A stretch of 64,000 nt of DNA, taken from contig OZ059900.1 in the NCBI GenBank assembly GCA_964057225.1, positions 3,048,501-3,112,500 on the forward strand, in the 5' to 3' direction. Each line of letters starts with the position of its first letter. Within the stretch, counting starts at the first letter, position 1. Below, piece after piece: positions 23,996-38,598 of the stretch. The notes beneath the pieces are model-generated. The model was given only the letters and a program-made list of their open reading frames with translations. It was not told the origin of the DNA and did no database searches. Source of the DNA: Auanema rhodensis (taxonomy: Eukaryota > Nematoda > Chromadorea > Rhabditida > Rhabditidae). Position numbers and translations under genes: made by a program.

Positions 23996-26429
23996 TACTC
24001 GTAAATTTTGATCATATTCGGTGAGATTCGAGAATCAAACACACAATACACGAAATAAGTTTATTTTTACGAGTTTGCACTGATATTTATTCATTTTGAT
24101 CAAAAAAGGTCGAAAATAGAAAGAATTTTTGAAATTTCCGAGTTTTGAGTCTAATTTGGCTAAATCGCTCATATATATGATCAAAAGCATAGTTTTACTG
24201 TCTATGATAACAAAAGTCTTCAAATATACACTAATAATGTGTAAATCACTGAATTTCACTCAAATAGCATTACTACACTAAGTATGGTCGTTTTTATGCC
24301 TTTAACACCATATACTCACCGATTTTTGGTACAAAATCTGTGATACTCGTAAATTTTGATCATATTCGGTGAGATTCTAGAATCAAACACACATAACACG
24401 AAATAAGTTTATTTTTACGAGTTTGCACTGATATTTATTCATTTTGATCAAAAAAGGTCGAAAATAGAAAGAATTTTTGAAATTTCCGAGTTTTGAGTCT
24501 AATTTGGCTAAATCGCTCATATATATGATCAAAAGCATAGTTTTATTGTCTATGACAACAAAAGTCATCAATTAAACGCTAGTGATGTTTAAATACTGAA
24601 TTTCGCTCAAATAGCATTACTACACTAAGTATGGTCGTTTTTATGCCTTTAACACCATATACTCACCGATTTTTGGTACAAAATCTGTAATACTCGTAAA
24701 TTTTGATCATATTCGTTAAGATTTGAGAATCAAACATACAATACACAAAATCAGTCTATTTTTATGAGCTTGCACTGATATATATTCATTTTGATCAAAA
24801 AAGGTCGAAAATAGAAAGAATTTTTGAAATTTACGAGTTTTGAGTCTAATTTGGCTAAATCGCTCATATATATGATCAAAAGCATAGTTTTATTGTCTAT
24901 GACAACAAAAGTCATCAATTAAACGCTAGTGATGTTTAAATACTGATTTTCGCTCAAATAGCATTACTACACTAAGTATGGTCGTTTTTATGCCTTTAAC
25001 ACCATATACTCACCGATTTTTGGTACAAAATCTGTGATACTCGTAAATTTTGATCATATTCGGTGAGATTCGAGAATCAAACACACAATGCACGAAATAA
25101 GTTTATTTTGACGAGTTTGCACTGATATTTATTCATTTTGATCAAAAAAGGTAGAAAATAGAAAGAATTTTTGAATTTTCCGAGTTTTGAGTCCAATTGG
25201 GCTAAATCGCTCATATATATGATCAAAAGCATAGTTTTACTGTCTATGATAACAAAAGTCTTCAAATATACACTAATTATGTGTAAATCACTGAATTTCA
25301 CTCAAATAGCTTTACTACACTAAGTATGGTCGTTTTTATGCCTTTAACACCATATACTCACCGATTTTTGGTACAAAATCTGTAATACTCGTAAATTTTG
25401 ATCATATTCGGTGAGATTCGAGAATCAAACACACAATGCACGAAACAAGTTTATTTTGACGAGTTTGCACTGATATTTATTCATTTTGATCAAAAAAGGT
25501 CGAAAATAGAAAGAATTTTTGAATTTTCCGAGTTTTGAGTCCAATTGGGCTAAATCGCTCATATATATGATCAAAAGCATAGTTTTACTGTCTATGATAA
25601 CAAAAGTCTTCAAATATACACTAATGATGTGTAAATCACTGAATTTCACTCAAATAGCTTTACTACACTAAGTATGGTCGTTTTTATGCCTTTAACACCA
25701 TATACTCACCGATTTTTGGTACAAAATCTGTAATACTCGTAAATTTTGATCATATTCGTTAAGATTTGAGAATCAAACATACAATACACAAAATCAGTCT
25801 ATTTTTATGAGCTTGCACTGATATATATTCATTTTGATCAAAAAAGGTCGAAAATAGAAAGAATTTTTGAAATTTACGAGTTTTGAGTCTAATTTGGCTA
25901 AATCGCTCATATATATGATCAGAAGCATAGTTTTTTTGTCTATGACAACAAAAGTCATTAGTTAAACACTAATGATGTTTAAATCACTAAATTTCGCTCA
26001 AATAGCATTACTACACTAAGTATGGTCGTTTTTATGCCTTTAACACCATATACTCACCGATTTTTGGTACAAAATCTGTAATACTCGTAAATTTTGATCA
26101 TATTCGTTAAGATTTGAGAATCAAACATACAATACACAAAATCAGTCTATTTTTATGAGCTCGCACTGATATATATTCATTTTGATCAAAAAAGGTCGAA
26201 AATAGAAAGAATTTTTGAAATTTACGAGTTTTGAATCTAATTTGGCTAAATCGCTCATATATATGATCAAAAGCATAGTTTTACTGTCTATGATAACAAA
26301 AGTCTTCAAATATACACTAATAATGATTTAATCACTGAATTTCACTCAAATAGCATTACTACACTAAGTATGGTCGTTTTTATGCCTTTAACACCATATA
26401 CTCACCGATTTTTGGTACAAAATCTGTGA
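23996..26429. repeat. Heptamer K3-K4-K5/K4 hybrid-K2-K2-K5-K5*, copy 1 (2434 bp)
   Basis: Units at 23996, 24344 (GATTCTAGAATC and CACATAACACG), 24691 (hybrid), 25038, 25386, 25734 and 26082. It is S2 with nine monomers removed, joined through the hybrid at 24691. The K2 at 25038 has private AATTATGTG. Confidence 0.88.
24691..25037 (+). repeat. Junction hybrid: K5 left half, K4 right half (347 bp)
   Basis: The left part is K5 (ACACAAAATCAG, AAATTTACGAG). The right part is K4 (GATCAAAAG, ATTGTCTATGACAAC, CATCAATTAAACGC, TACTGATTTTCGC). The switch lies between the K5 A at 24833 and the K4 A at 24879. If a K5 such as 19128-19475 recombined with a K4 such as 22257-22603, nine monomers would be removed and exactly the order seen here would result. 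The same hybrid was later copied at 27125. Confidence 0.85.
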
Positions 26430-28863
26430 TACTCGTAAATTTTGATCATATTCGGTGAGATTCGAGAATCAAACACACAATACACGAAATAAGTTTATTT
26501 TTACGAGTTTGCACTGATATTTATTCATTTTGATCAAAAAAGGTCGAAAATAGAAAGAATTTTTGAAATTTCCGAGTTTTGAGTCTAATTTGGCTAAATC
26601 GCTCATATATATGATCAAAAGCATAGTTTTACTGTCTATGATAACAAAAGTCTTCAAATATACACTAATAATGTGTAAATCACTGAATTTCACTCAAATA
26701 GCATTACTACACTAAGTATGGTCGTTTTTATGCCTTTAACACCATATACTCACCGATTTTTGGTACAAAATCTGTGATACTCGTAAATTTTGATCATATT
26801 CGGTGAGATTCTAGAATCAAACACACATAACACGAAATAAGTTTATTTTTACGAGTTTGCACTGATATTTATTCATTTTGATCAAAAAAGGTCGAAAATA
26901 GAAAGAATTTTTGAAATTTCCGAGTTTTGAGTCTAATTTGGCTAAATCGCTCATATATATGATCAAAAGCATAGTTTTATTGTCTATGACAACAAAAGTC
27001 ATCAATTAAACGCTAGTGATGTTTAAATACTGAATTTCGCTCAAATAGCATTACTACACTAAGTATGGTCGTTTTTATGCCTTTAACACCATATACTCAC
27101 CGATTTTTGGTACAAAATCTGTAATACTCGTAAATTTTGATCATATTCGTTAAGATTTGAGAATCAAACATACAATACACAAAATCAGTCTATTTTTATG
27201 AGCTTGCACTGATATATATTCATTTTGATCAAAAAAGGTCGAAAATAGAAAGAATTTTTGAAATTTACGAGTTTTGAGTCTAATTTGGCTAAATCGCTCA
27301 TATATATGATCAAAAGCATAGTTTTATTGTCTATGACAACAAAAGTCATCAATTAAACGCTAGTGATGTTTAAATACTGATTTTCGCTCAAATAGCATTA
27401 CTACACTAAGTATGGTCGTTTTTATGCCTTTAACACCATATACTCACCGATTTTTGGTACAAAATCTGTGATACTCGTAAATTTTGATCATATTCGGTGA
27501 GATTCGAGAATCAAACACACAATGCACGAAATAAGTTTATTTTGACGAGTTTGCACTGATATTTATTCATTTTGATCAAAAAAGGTAGAAAATAGAAAGA
27601 ATTTTTGAATTTTCCGAGTTTTGAGTCCAATTGGGCTAAATCGCTCATATATATGATCAAAAGCATAGTTTTACTGTCTATGATAACAAAAGTCTTCAAA
27701 TATACACTAATGATGTGTAAATCACTGAATTTCACTCAAATAGCTTTACTACACTAAGTATGGTCGTTTTTATGCCTTTAACACCATATACTCACCGATT
27801 TTTGGTACAAAATCTGTAATACTCGTAAATTTTGATCATATTCGGTGAGATTCGAGAATCAAACACACAATGCACGAAACAAGTTTATTTTGACGAGTTT
27901 GCACTGATATTTATTCATTTTGATCAAAAAAGGTCGAAAATAGAAAGAATTTTTGAATTTTCCGAGTTTTGAGTCCAATTGGGCTAAATCGCTCATATAT
28001 ATGATCAAAAGCATAGTTTTACTGTCTATGATAACAAAAGTCTTCAAATATACACTAATGATGTGTAAATCACTGAATTTCACTCAAATAGCTTTACTAC
28101 ACTAAGTATGGTCGTTTTTATGCCTTTAACACCATATACTCACCGATTTTTGGTACAAAATCTGTAATACTCGTAAATTTTGATCATATTCGTTAAGATT
28201 TGAGAATCAAACATACAATACACAAAATCAGTCTATTTTTATGAGCTTGCACTGATATATATTCATTTTGATCAAAAAAGGTCGAAAATAGAAAGAATTT
28301 TTGAAATTTACGAGTTTTGAGTCTAATTTGGCTAAATCGCTCATATATATGATCAGAAGCATAGTTTTTTTGTCTATGACAACAAAAGTCATTAGTTAAA
28401 CACTAATGATGTTTAAATCACTAAATTTCGCTCAAATAGCATTACTACACTAAGTATGGTCGTTTTTATGCCTTTAACACCATATACTCACCGATTTTTG
28501 GTACAAAATCTGTAATACTCGTAAATTTTGATCATATTCGTTAAGATTTGAGAATCAAACATACAATACACAAAATCAGTCTATTTTTATGAGCTCGCAC
28601 TGATATATATTCATTTTGATCAAAAAAGGTCGAAAATAGAAAGAATTTTTGAAATTTACGAGTTTTGAATCTAATTTGGCTAAATCGCTCATATATATGA
28701 TCAAAAGCATAGTTTTACTGTCTATGATAACAAAAGTCTTCAAATATACACTAATAATGATTTAATCACTGAATTTCACTCAAATAGCATTACTACACTA
28801 AGTATGGTCGTTTTTATGCCTTTAACACCATATACTCACCGATTTTTGGTACAAAATCTGTGA
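26430..28863. repeat. Heptamer K3-K4-K5/K4 hybrid-K2-K2-K5-K5*, copy 2 (2434 bp)
   Basis: Same order and rare variants as 23996-26429, with units at 26430, 26778, 27125, 27472, 27820, 28168 and 28516. By eye the two copies are almost identical, which suggests very recent duplication. Confidence 0.88.
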
Positions 28864-30254
28864 TACTCGTAAATTTTGATCATATTCGGTGAGATTCGAG
28901 AATCAAACACACAATACACGAAATAAGTTTATTTTTACGAGTTTGCACTGATATTTATTCATTTTGATCAAAAAAGGTCGAAAATAGAAAGAATTTTTGA
29001 AATTTCCGAGTTTTGAGTCTAATTTGGCTAAATCGCTCATATATATGATCAAAAGCATAGTTTTACTGTCTATGATAACAAAAGTCTTCAAATATACACT
29101 AATAATGTGTAAATCACTGAATTTCACTCAAATAGCATTACTACACTAAGTATGGTCGTTTTTATGCCTTTAACACCATATACTCACCGATTTTTGGTAC
29201 AAAATCTGTGATACTCGTAAATTTTGATCATATTCGGTGAGATTCTAGAATCAAACACACATAACACGAAATAAGTTTATTTTTACGAGTTTGCACTGAT
29301 ATTTATTCATTTTGATCAAAAAAGGTCGAAAATAGAAAGAATTTTTGAAATTTCCGAGTTTTGAGTCTAATTTGGCTAAATCGCTCATATATATGATCAA
29401 AAGCATAGTTTTATTGTCTATGACAACAAAAGTCATCAATTAAACGCTAGTGATGTTTAAATACTGAATTTCGCTCAAATAGCATTACTACACTAAGTAT
29501 GGTCGTTTTTATGCCTTTAACACCATATACTCACCGATTTTTGGTACAAAATCTGTAATACTCGTAAATTTTGATCATATTCGTTAAGATTTGAGAATCA
29601 AACATACAATACACAAAATCAGTCTATTTTTATGAGCTTGCACTGATATATATTCATTTTGATCAAAAAAGGTCGAAAATAGAAAGAATTTTTGAAATTT
29701 ACGAGTTTTGAGTCTAATTTGGCTAAATCGCTCATATATATGATCAGAAGCATAGTTTTATTGTCTATGACAACGAAAGTCATTAATTAAACACTAATGA
29801 TGTTTAAATCACTAAATTTCGCTCAAATAGCATTACTACACTAAGTATGGTCGTTTTTATGCCTTTAACACCATATACTCACCGATTTTTGGTACAAAAT
29901 CTGTAATACTCGTAAATTTTGATCATATTCGGTGAGATTCGAGAATCAAACACACAATGCACGAAATAAGTTTATTTTGACGAGTTTGCACTGATATTTA
30001 TTCATTTTGATCAAAAAAGGTCGAAAATAGAAAGAATTTTTGAATTTTCCGAGTTTTGAGTCCAATTGGGCTAAATCGCTCATATATATGATCAAAAGCA
30101 TAGTTTTACTGTCTATGATAACAAAAGTCTTCAAATATACACTAATGATGTGTAAATCACTGAATTTCACTCAAATAGCTTTACTACACTAAGTATGGTC
30201 GTTTTTATGCCTTTAACACCATATACTCACCGATTTTTGGTACAAAATCTGTGA
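28864..30254. repeat. Tetramer K3-K4-K5-K2, copy 1 (1391 bp)
   Basis: It opens like a third heptamer copy: the K4 at 29212 has GATTCTAGAATC and CACATAACACG. It then continues into an ordinary K5 (29559, with ATTAATTAAACAC) and a K2 (29907). The heptamer run therefore breaks inside or just after 29212-29558. Confidence 0.83.
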
Positions 30255-31645
30255 TACTCGTAAATTTTGATCATATTCGGTGAGATTCGAGAATCAAACA
30301 CACAATACACGAAATAAGTTTATTTTTACGAGTTTGCACTGATATTTATTCATTTTGATCAAAAAAGGTCGAAAATAGAAAGAATTTTTGAAATTTCCGA
30401 GTTTTGAGTCTAATTTGGCTAAATCGCTCATGTATATGATCAAAAGCATAGTTTTACTGTCTATGATAACAAAAGTCTTCAAATATACACTAATAATGTG
30501 TAAATCACTGAATTTCACTCAAATAGCATTACTACACTAAGTATGGTCGTTTTTATGCCTTTAACACCATATACTCACCGATTTTTGGTACAAAATCTGT
30601 GATACTCGTAAATTTTGATCATATTCGGTGAGATTCCAGAATCAAACACACAATACACGAAATAAGTTTATTTTTACGAGTTTGCACTGATATTTATTCA
30701 TTTTGATCAAAAAAGGTCGAAAATAGAAAGAATTTTTGAAATTTCCGAGTTTTGAGTCTAATTTGGCTAAATCGCTCATATATATGATCAAAAGCATAGT
30801 TTTATTGTCTATGACAACAAAAGTCATTAATTAAACGCTAGTGATGTTTAAATACTGAATTTCGCTCAAATAGCATTACTACACTAAGTATGGTCGTTTT
30901 TATGCCTTTAACACCATATACTCACCGATTTTTGGTACAAAATCTGTAATACTCGTAAATTTTGATCATATTCGTTAAGATTTGAGAATCAAACATACAA
31001 TACACAAAATCAGTCTATTTTTATGAGCTTGCACTGATATATATTCATTTTGATCAAAAAAGGTCGAAAATAGAAAGAATTTTTGAAATTTACGAGTTTT
31101 GAGTCTAATTTGGCTAAATCGCTCATATATATGATCAGAAGCATAGTTTTATTGTCTATGACAACGAAAGTCATTAATTAAACACTAATGATGTTTAAAT
31201 CACTAAATTTCGCTCAAATAGCATTACTACACTAAGTATGGTCGTTTTTATGCCTTTAACACCATATACTCACCGATTTTTGGTACAAAATCTGTAATAC
31301 TCGTAAATTTTGATCATATTCGGTGAGATTCGAGAATCAAACACACAATGCACGAAATAAGTTTATTTTGACGAGTTTGCACTGATATTTATTCATTTTG
31401 ATCAAAAAAGGTCGAAAATAGAAAGAATTTTTGAATTTTCCGAGTTTTGAGTCCAATTGGGCTAAATCGCTCATATATATGATCAAAAGCATAGTTTTAC
31501 TGTCTATGATAACAAAAGTCTTCAAATATACACTAATGATGTGTAAATCACTGAATTTCACTCAAATAGCTTTACTACACTAAGTATGGTCGTTTTTATG
31601 CCTTTAACACCATATACTCACCGATTTTTGGTACAAAATCTGTAA
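30255..31645. repeat. Tetramer K3-K4-K5-K2, copy 2 (1391 bp)
   Basis: Units at 30255 (K3 with CTCATGTATATGATC), 30603 (K4, CCAG), 30950 (K5) and 31298 (K2). CTCATGTATATGATC recurs in the K3 at 32690, which links these two places. Confidence 0.83.
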
Positions 31646-32341
31646 TACTCGTAAATTTTGATCATATTCGGTGAGATTCGAGAATCAAACACACAATGCA
31701 CGAAATAAGTTTATTTTGACGAGTTTGCACTGATATTTATTCATTTTGATCAAAAAAGGTCGAAAATAGAAAGAATTTTTGAATTTTCCGAGTTTTGAGT
31801 CCAATTGGGCTAAATCGCTCATATATATGATCAAAAGCATAGTTTTACTGTCTATGATAACAAAAGTCTTCAAATATACACTAATGATGTGTAAATCACT
31901 GAATTTCACTCAAATAGCTTTACTACACTAAGTATGGTCGTTTTTATGCCTTTAACACCATATACTCACCGATTTTTGGTACAAAATCTGTAATACTCGT
32001 AAATTTTGATCATATTCGGTGAGATTCGAGAATCAAACACACAATGCACGAAATAAGTTTATTTTGACGAGTTTGCACTGATATTTATTCATTTTGATCA
32101 AAAAAGGTCGAAAATAGAAAGAATTTTTGAATTTTCCGAGTTTTGAGTCCAATTGGGCTAAATCGCTCATATATATGATCAAAAGCATAGTTTTACTGTC
32201 TATGATAACAAAAGTCTTCAAATATACACTAATGATGTGTAAATCACTGAATTTCACTCAAATAGCTTTACTACACTAAGTATGGTCGTTTTTATGCCTT
32301 TAACACCATATACTCACCGATTTTTGGTACAAAATCTGTAA
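31298..32341. repeat. Run of three K2 monomers
   Basis: Units at 31298, 31646 and 31994 appear identical by eye. This looks like simple single-monomer amplification inside a region otherwise built of mixed classes. Confidence 0.82.
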
Positions 32342-35123
32342 TACTCGTAAATTTTGATCATATTCGTTAAGATTTGAGAATCAAACATACAATACACAAA
32401 ATCAGTCTATTTTTATGAGCTTGCACTGATATATATTCATTTTGATCAAAAAAGGTCAAAAATAGAAAGAATTTTTGAAATTTCCGAGTTTTGAGTCTAA
32501 TTTGGCTAAATCGCTCATATATATGATCAAAAGCATAGTTTTACTGTCTATGATAACAAAAGTCTTCAAATATACACTAATGATGTGTAAATCACTGAAT
32601 TTCACTCAAATAGCTTTACTACACTAAGTATGGTCGTTTTTATGCCTTTAACACCATATACTCACCGATTTTTGGTACAAAATCTGTGATACTCGTAAAT
32701 TTTGATCATATTCGGTGAGATTCGAGAATCAAACACACAATACACGAAATAAGTTTATTTTTACGAGTTTGCACTGATATTTATTCATTTTGATCAAAAA
32801 AGGTCGAAAATAGAAAGAATTTTTGAAATTTCCGAGTTTTGAGTCTAATTTGGCTAAATCCCTCATGTATATGATCAAAAGCATAGTTTTACTGTCTATG
32901 ATAACAAAAGTCTTCAAATATACACTAATAATGTGTAAATCACTGAATTTCACTCAAATAGCATTACTACACTAAGTATGGTCGTTTTTATGCCTTTAAC
33001 ACCATATACTCACCGATTTTTGGTACAAAATCTGTGATACTCGTAAATTTTGATCATATTCGGTGAGATTCCAGAATCAAACACACAATACACGAAATAA
33101 GTTTATTTTTACGAGTTTGCACTGATATTTATTCATTTTGATCAAAAAAGGTCGAAAATAGAAAGAATTTTTGAAATTTCCGAGTTTTGAGTCTAATTTG
33201 GCTAAATCGCTCATATACATGATCAGAAGCATAGTTTTATTGTGTATGACAACAAAAGTCATCAATTAAACGCTAGTGATGTTTAAATACTGATTTTCGC
33301 TCAAATAGCATTACTACACTAAGTATGGTCGTTTTTATGCCTTTAACACCATATACTCACCGATTTTTGGTACAAAATCTGTGATACTCGTAAATTTTGA
33401 TCATATTCGGTGAGATCCGAGAATCAAACACACAATACACGAAATAAGTTTATTTTTACGAGTTTGCACTGATATTTATTCATTTTGATCAAAAAAGGTC
33501 GAAAATAGAAAGAATTTTTGAAATTTCCGAGTTTTGAGTCTAATTTGGCTAAATCGCTCATATATATGATCAAAAGCATAGTTTTACTGTCTATGATAAC
33601 AAAAGTCTTCAAATATACACTAATAATGTGTAAATCACTGAATTTCACTCAAATAGCATTACTACACTAAGTATGGTCGTTTTTATGCCTTTAACACCAT
33701 ATACTCACCGATTTTTGGTACAAAATCTGTGATACTCGTAAATTTTGATCATATTCGGTGAGATTCGAGAATCAAACACACAATACACGAAATAAGTTTA
33801 TTTTTACGAGTTTGCACTGATATTTATTCATTTTGATCAAAAAAGGTCGAAAATAGAAAGAATTTTTGAAATTTCCGAGTTTTGAGTCTAATTTGGCTAA
33901 ATCGCTCATATATATGATCAAAAGCATAGTTTTATTGTCTATGACAACAAAAGTCATCAATTAAACGCTAGTGATGTTTAAATACTGATTTTCGCTCAAA
34001 TAGCATTACTACACTAAGTATGGTCGTTTTTATGCCTTTAACACCATATACTCACCGATTTTTGGTACAAAATCTGTGATACTCGTAAATTTTGATCATA
34101 TTCGGTGAGATTCGAGAATCAAACACACAATGCACGAAATAAGTTTATTTTGACGAGTTTGCACTGATATTTATTCATTTTGATCAAAAAAGGTCGAAAA
34201 TAGAAAGAATTTTTGAATTTTCCGAGTTTTGAGTCCAATTGGGCTAAATCGCTCATATATATGATCAAAAGCATAGTTTTACTGTCTATGATAACAAAAG
34301 TCTTCAAATATACACTAATGATGTGTAAATCACTGAATTTCACTCAAATAGCTTTACTACACTAAGTATGGTCGTTTTTATGCCTTTAACACCATATACT
34401 CACCGATTTTTGGTACAAAATCTGTAATACTCGTGAATTTTGATCATATTCGTTAAGATTTGAGAATCAAACATACAATACACAAAATCAGTCTATTTTT
34501 ATGAGCTTGCACTGATATATATTCATTTTGACCAAAAAAGGTCGAAAATAGAAAGAATTTTTGAAATTTCCGAGTTTTGAGTCTAATTTGGCTAAATCGC
34601 TCATATATATGATCAAAAGCATAGTTTTACTGTCTATGATAACAAAAGTCTTCAAATATACACTAATAATGTGTAAATCACTGAATTTCACTCAAATAGC
34701 TTTACTACACTAAGTATGGTCGTTTTTATGCCTTTAACACCATATACTCACCGATTTTTGGTACAAAATCTGTGATACTCGTAAATTTTGATCATATTCG
34801 GTGAGATTCGAGAATCAAACACACAATACACGAAATAAGTTTATTTTTACGAGTTTGCACTGATATTTATTCATTTTGATCAAAAAAGGTCGAAAATAGA
34901 AAGAATTTTTGAAATTTCCGAGTTTTGAGTCTAATTTGGCTAAATCGCTCATATATATGATCAAAAGCATAGTTTTACTGTCTATGATAACAAAAGTCTT
35001 CAAATATACACTAATAATGTGTAAATCACTGAATTTCACTCAAATAGCATTACTACACTAAGTATGGTCGTTTTTATGCCTTTAACACCATATACTCACC
35101 GATTTTTGGTACAAAATCTGTAA
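32342..35123. repeat. Mixed segment K1-K3-K4*-K3-K4-K2-K1-K3
   Basis: Units at 32342, 32690, 33038, 33385, 33733, 34080, 34428 and 34776. The K3-K4 pairs at 32690 and 33385 are 695 bp apart. The K4* at 33038 has the K6-type CATATACATGATCAGAAG and GTGTATGAC; the unit at 33385 has GAGATCCGAG. No longer repeat period is evident. Confidence 0.78.
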
Positions 35124-36165
35124 TACTCGTAAATTTTGATCATATTCGTTAAGATTTGAGAATCAAACATACAATACACAAAATCAGTCTATTTTTATGA
35201 GCTTGCACTGATATATATTTATTTTGATCAAAAAAGGTCGAAAATAGAAAGAATTTTTGAAATTTCCGAGTTTTGAGTCTAATTTGGCTAAATCGCTCAT
35301 ATACATGATCAGAAGCATAGTTTTATTGTCTATGACAACAAAAGTCATCAATTAAACGCTAGTGATGTTTAAATACTGATTTTCGCTCAAATAGCATTAC
35401 TACACTAAGTATGGTCGTTTTTATGCCTTTAACACCATATACTCACCGATTTTTGGTACAAAATCTGTGATACTCGTAAATTTTGATCATATTCGGTGAG
35501 ATTCGAGAATCAAACACACAATACACGAAATAAGTTTATTTTTACGAGTTTGCACTGATATTTATTCATTTTGATCAAAAAAGGTCGAAAATAGAAAGAA
35601 TTTTTGAAATTTCCGAGTTTTGAGTCTAATTTGGCTAAATCGCTCATATATATGATCAAAAGCATAGTTTTACTGTCTATGATAACAAAAGTCTTCAAAT
35701 ATACACTAATAATGTGTAAATCACTGAATTTCACTCAAATAGCATTACTACACTAAGTATGGTCGTTTTTATGCCTTTAACACCATATACTCACCGATTT
35801 TTGGTACAAAATCTGTGATACTCGTAAATTTTGATCATATTCGGTGAGATTCGAGAATCAAACACACAATACACGAAATAAGTTTATTTTTACGAGTTTG
35901 CACTGATATTTATTCATTTTGATCAAAAAAGGTCGAAAATAGAAAGAATTTTTGAAATTTCCGAGTTTTGAGTCTAATTTGGCTAAATCGCTCATATATA
36001 TGATCAAAAGCATAGTTTTATTGTCTATGACAACAAAAGTCATCAATTAAACGCTAGTGATGTTTAAATACTGATTTTCGCTCAAATAGCATTACTACAC
36101 TAAGTATGGTCGTTTTTATGCCTTTAACACCATATACTCACCGATTTTTGGTACAAAATCTGTAA
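35124..36165. repeat. Trimer K6-K3-K4, copy 1 (1042 bp)
   Basis: Units at 35124 (347), 35471 (348) and 35819 (347). The K6 has ATATATTTATTTTGATC (T for C), shared only with the adjacent copy at 36166. Confidence 0.87.
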
Positions 36166-37207
36166 TACTCGTAAATTTTGATCATATTCGTTAAGATTTG
36201 AGAATCAAACATACAATACACAAAATCAGTCTATTTTTATGAGCTTGCACTGATATATATTTATTTTGATCAAAAAAGGTCGAAAATAGAAAGAATTTTT
36301 GAAATTTCCGAGTTTTGAGTCTAATTTGGCTAAATCGCTCATATACATGATCAGAAGCATAGTTTTATTGTCTATGACAACAAAAGTCATCAATTAAACG
36401 CTAGTGATGTTTAAATACTGATTTTCGCTCAAATAGCATTACTACACTAAGTATGGTCGTTTTTATGCCTTTAACACCATATACTCACCGATTTTTGGTA
36501 CAAAATCTGTGATACTCGTAAATTTTGATCATATTCGGTGAGATTCGAGAATCAAACACACAATACACGAAATAAGTTTATTTTTACAAGTTTGCACTGA
36601 TATTTATTCATTTTGATCAAAAAAGGTCGAAAATAGAAAGAATTTTTGAAATTTCCGAGTTTTGAGTCTAATTTGGCTAAATCGCTCATATATATGATCA
36701 AAAGCATAGTTTTACTGTCTATGATAACAAAAGTCTTCAAATATACACTAATAATGTGTAAATCACTGAATTTCACTCAAATAGCATTACTACACTAAGT
36801 ATGGTCGTTTTTATGCCTTTAACACCATATACTCACCGATTTTTGGTACAAAATCTGTGATACTCGTAAATTTTGATCATATTCGGTGAGATTCGAGAAT
36901 CAAACACACAATACACGAAATAAGTTTATTTTTACGAGTTTGCACTGATATTTATTCATTTTGATCAAAAAAGGTCGAAAATAGAAAGAATTTTTGAAAT
37001 TTCCGAGTTTTGAGTCTAATTTGGCTAAATCGCTCATATATATGATCAAAAGCATAGTTTTATTGTCTATGACAACAAAAGTCATCAATTAAACGCTAGT
37101 GATGTTTAAATACTGATTTTCGCTCAAATAGCATTACTACACTAAGTATGGTCGTTTTTATGCCTTTAACACCATATACTCACCGATTTTTGGTACAAAA
37201 TCTGTGA
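36166..37207. repeat. Trimer K6-K3-K4, copy 2 (1042 bp)
   Basis: It directly repeats 35124-36165, including the ATATATTTATTTTGATC variant. The K3 at 36513 has private TTTTTACAAGTTTGC. Confidence 0.87.
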
Positions 37208-38598
37208 TACTCGTAAATTTTGATCATATTCGGTGAGATTCGAGAATCAAACACACAATGCACGAAATAAGTTTATTTTGACGAGTTTGCACTGATATTT
37301 ATTCATTTTGATCAAAAAAGGTCGAAAATAGAAAGAATTTTTGAATTTTCCGAGTTTTGAGTCCAATTGGGCTAAATCGCTCATATATATGATCAAAAGC
37401 ATAGTTTTACTGTCTATGATAACAAAAGTCTTCAAATCTACACTAATAATGTGTAAATCACTGAATTTCACTCAAATAGCATTACTACACTAAGTATGGT
37501 CGTTTTTATGCCTTTAACACCATATACTCACCGATTTTTGGTATAAAATCTGTGATACTCGTAAATTTTGATCATATTCGGTGAGATTCGAGAATCAAAC
37601 ACACAATACACGAAATAAGTTTGTTTTTACGAGTTTGCACTGATATTTATTCATTTTGATCAAAAAAGGTCGAAAATAGAAAGAATTTTTGAAATTTCCG
37701 AGTTTTGAGTCTAATTTGGCTAAATCGCTCATATATATGATCAAAAGCATAGTTTTATTGTCTATGACAACAAAAGTCATCAATTAAACGCTAGTGATGT
37801 TTAAATACTGATTTTCGCTCAAATAGCATTACTACACTAAGTATGGTCGTTTTTATGCCTTTAACACCATATACTCACCGATTTTTGGTACAAAATCTGT
37901 GATACTCGTAAATTTTGATCATATTCGGTGAGATTCGAGAATCAAACACACAATGCACGAAATAAGTTTATTTTGACGAGTTTGCACTGATATTTATTCA
38001 TTTTGATCAAAAAAGGTCGAAAATAGAAAGAATTTTTGAATTTTCCGAGTTTTGAGTCCAATTGGGCTAAATCGCTCATATATATGATCAAAAGCATAGT
38101 TTTACTGTCTATGATAACAAAAGTCTTCAAATATACACTAATAATGTGTAAATCACTGAATTTCACTCAAATAGCTTTACTACACTAAGTATGGTCGTTT
38201 TTATGCCTTTAACACCATATACTCACCGATTTTTGGTACAAAATCTGTGATACTCGTAAATTTTGATCATATTCGGTGAGATTCGAGAATCAAACACACA
38301 ATACACGAAATAAGTTTATTTTTACGAGTTTGCACTGATATTTATTCATTTTGATCAAAAAAGGTCGAAAATAGAAAGAATTTTTGAAATTTCCGAGTTT
38401 TGAGTCTAATTTGGCTAAATCGCTCATATATATGATCAAAAGCATAGTTTTACTGTCTATGATAACAAAAGTCTTCAAATATACACTAATAATGTGTAAA
38501 TCACTGAATTTCACTCAAATAGCTTTACTACACTAAGTATGGTCGTTTTTATGCCTTTAACACCATATACTCACCGATTTTTGGTACAAAATCTGTGA
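37208..38598. repeat. Mixed segment K2-K4-K2-K3
   Basis: Units at 37208 (K2 with CAAATCTACACT), 37556 (K4 with TTGGTATAAAATC at its left border and AGTTTGTTTTTACG inside), 37903 (K2) and 38251 (K3 ending AGCTTTAC). K2-K4 alternates here with a 695-bp spacing. Confidence 0.78.
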
